Shown one piece after another: positions 6,060-6,265 of a stretch of DNA of 6,265 nt. Numbering within the stretch: the stretch's first letter is position 1; each line of letters opens with the position of its first letter. The notes beneath the pieces are model-generated. The model saw only the letters and a list, made by a program, of their open reading frames with translations. It ran no database searches and had not been told where the DNA came from. This DNA comes from Candidatus Magasanikiibacteriota bacterium (GTDB lineage Bacteria > Patescibacteriota > Patescibacteriia > Magasanikbacterales > 2-02-FULL-50-9b). The stretch is from the NCBI GenBank assembly GCA_026396555.1, contig JAPLWO010000034.1:1-6265 (forward strand). The letters are read 5' to 3'. The position numbers were made by a program, and so were the translations under genes.

Positions 6060-6265
6060 AAAAAATTCCGTTCTTTTTTTTGACACTTGTTCTTTTTTTT
6101 CCAACAATTACTTTTGCGGCAGGTCCTTATGTCTATGTGACGCAGGCAGGTGCGGTAACTCATGATAGCGGAAGCGATATTTCTTGGCCGCTTGCATCAA
6201 TTACAAAATTAATGACAGCGCTCGTGTTGTCCGACATGAAATTAAATTGGAATGCGTCAGTAAAA
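6056..6265 (+). CDS. Secreted serine D-Ala-D-Ala carboxypeptidase-like protein (peptidase S11, PBP5/6 type), 3' truncated by window edge
   Basis: S11 enzymes remove the terminal D-Ala from peptidoglycan stem peptides outside the cytoplasmic membrane. The frame runs 70 codons from ATG 6056 to the window end. Residues 1-22 look like a Sec signal peptide: MKK, a Phe/Leu-rich core, then a likely cleavage site at TFAA. The mature part has YVYVTQAGAVTHDSG and WPLASITKLMTALVLSDM. ASITKLMTA is the S11 SxxK active-site box (usually ASTTKIMTA), with Ser 48 as nucleophile and Lys 51 as general base. The SxN and KTG boxes would lie downstream. The ATGA overlap with the tdk stop fixes the start and suggests translational coupling. 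Assignment to the family is firm for so short a piece; which family member it is cannot be said, so I give no gene symbol. Confidence 0.85.
   Translation, partial: MKKIPFFFLTLVLFFPTITFAAGPYVYVTQAGAVTHDSGSDISWPLASITKLMTALVLSDMKLNWNASVK

Overview
This window looks like chromosomal DNA from a Candidate Phyla Radiation (Patescibacteria) bacterium. The argument rests on protein character. A membrane-anchored protein sits beside a VirD4/TraG-like P-loop ATPase with a C-terminal CxxC-CxxC zinc ribbon, a pair I associate with CPR genomes. The MurD-like ligase is highly divergent, the genes are packed tightly on one strand, and no clear Shine-Dalgarno sequence precedes any start. Four genes end in TGA, so the Gracilibacteria/Absconditabacteria code (UGA = Gly) does not apply. 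I cannot place the genome below CPR level from sequence alone.

Layout, all on the + strand: (1) 3-413, 3' end of secF (protein export). (2) 400-462, a compact switch region in which a possible promoter abuts an intrinsic terminator. (3) 446-871, an unrecognised small multi-pass membrane protein. (4) 875-2229, a one-TM protein of the CPR ATPase-partner family, broken near 1084/1085. (5) 2235-3908, a VirD4/TraG-like ATPase, interrupted by TAA at 3078-3080. (6) 3921-5456, a MurD-like Mur ligase. (7) 5463-6059, thymidine kinase. (8) 6056-6265, the 5' end of a secreted S11 D-Ala-D-Ala carboxypeptidase-like protein. No stretch over 300 bases lacks a gene. I see no tRNA, rRNA, CRISPR array or insertion sequence.

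The most striking observation is that the two neighbouring genes of the secretion/ATPase pair each carry one internal deletion while the rest of both reads remains well preserved. In the first, about 50 codons seem missing and the frame shifts. In the second, about 33 codons containing the expected Walker B region are missing, and the seam forms an in-frame TAA. Both seams lie in the hexamer TTAATA. This may be a consensus or assembly error, recent co-inactivation, or a mixed population with reversible excision; raw reads would decide.

The last three genes form a tight cluster (gaps of 6 to 12 bases, then an ATGA overlap) linking peptidoglycan precursor synthesis, thymidine salvage and peptidoglycan trimming. 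The MurD-like enzyme keeps its ATP and metal motifs but has lost several residues that bind D-glutamate in classical MurD, so its amino-acid substrate is open to question.
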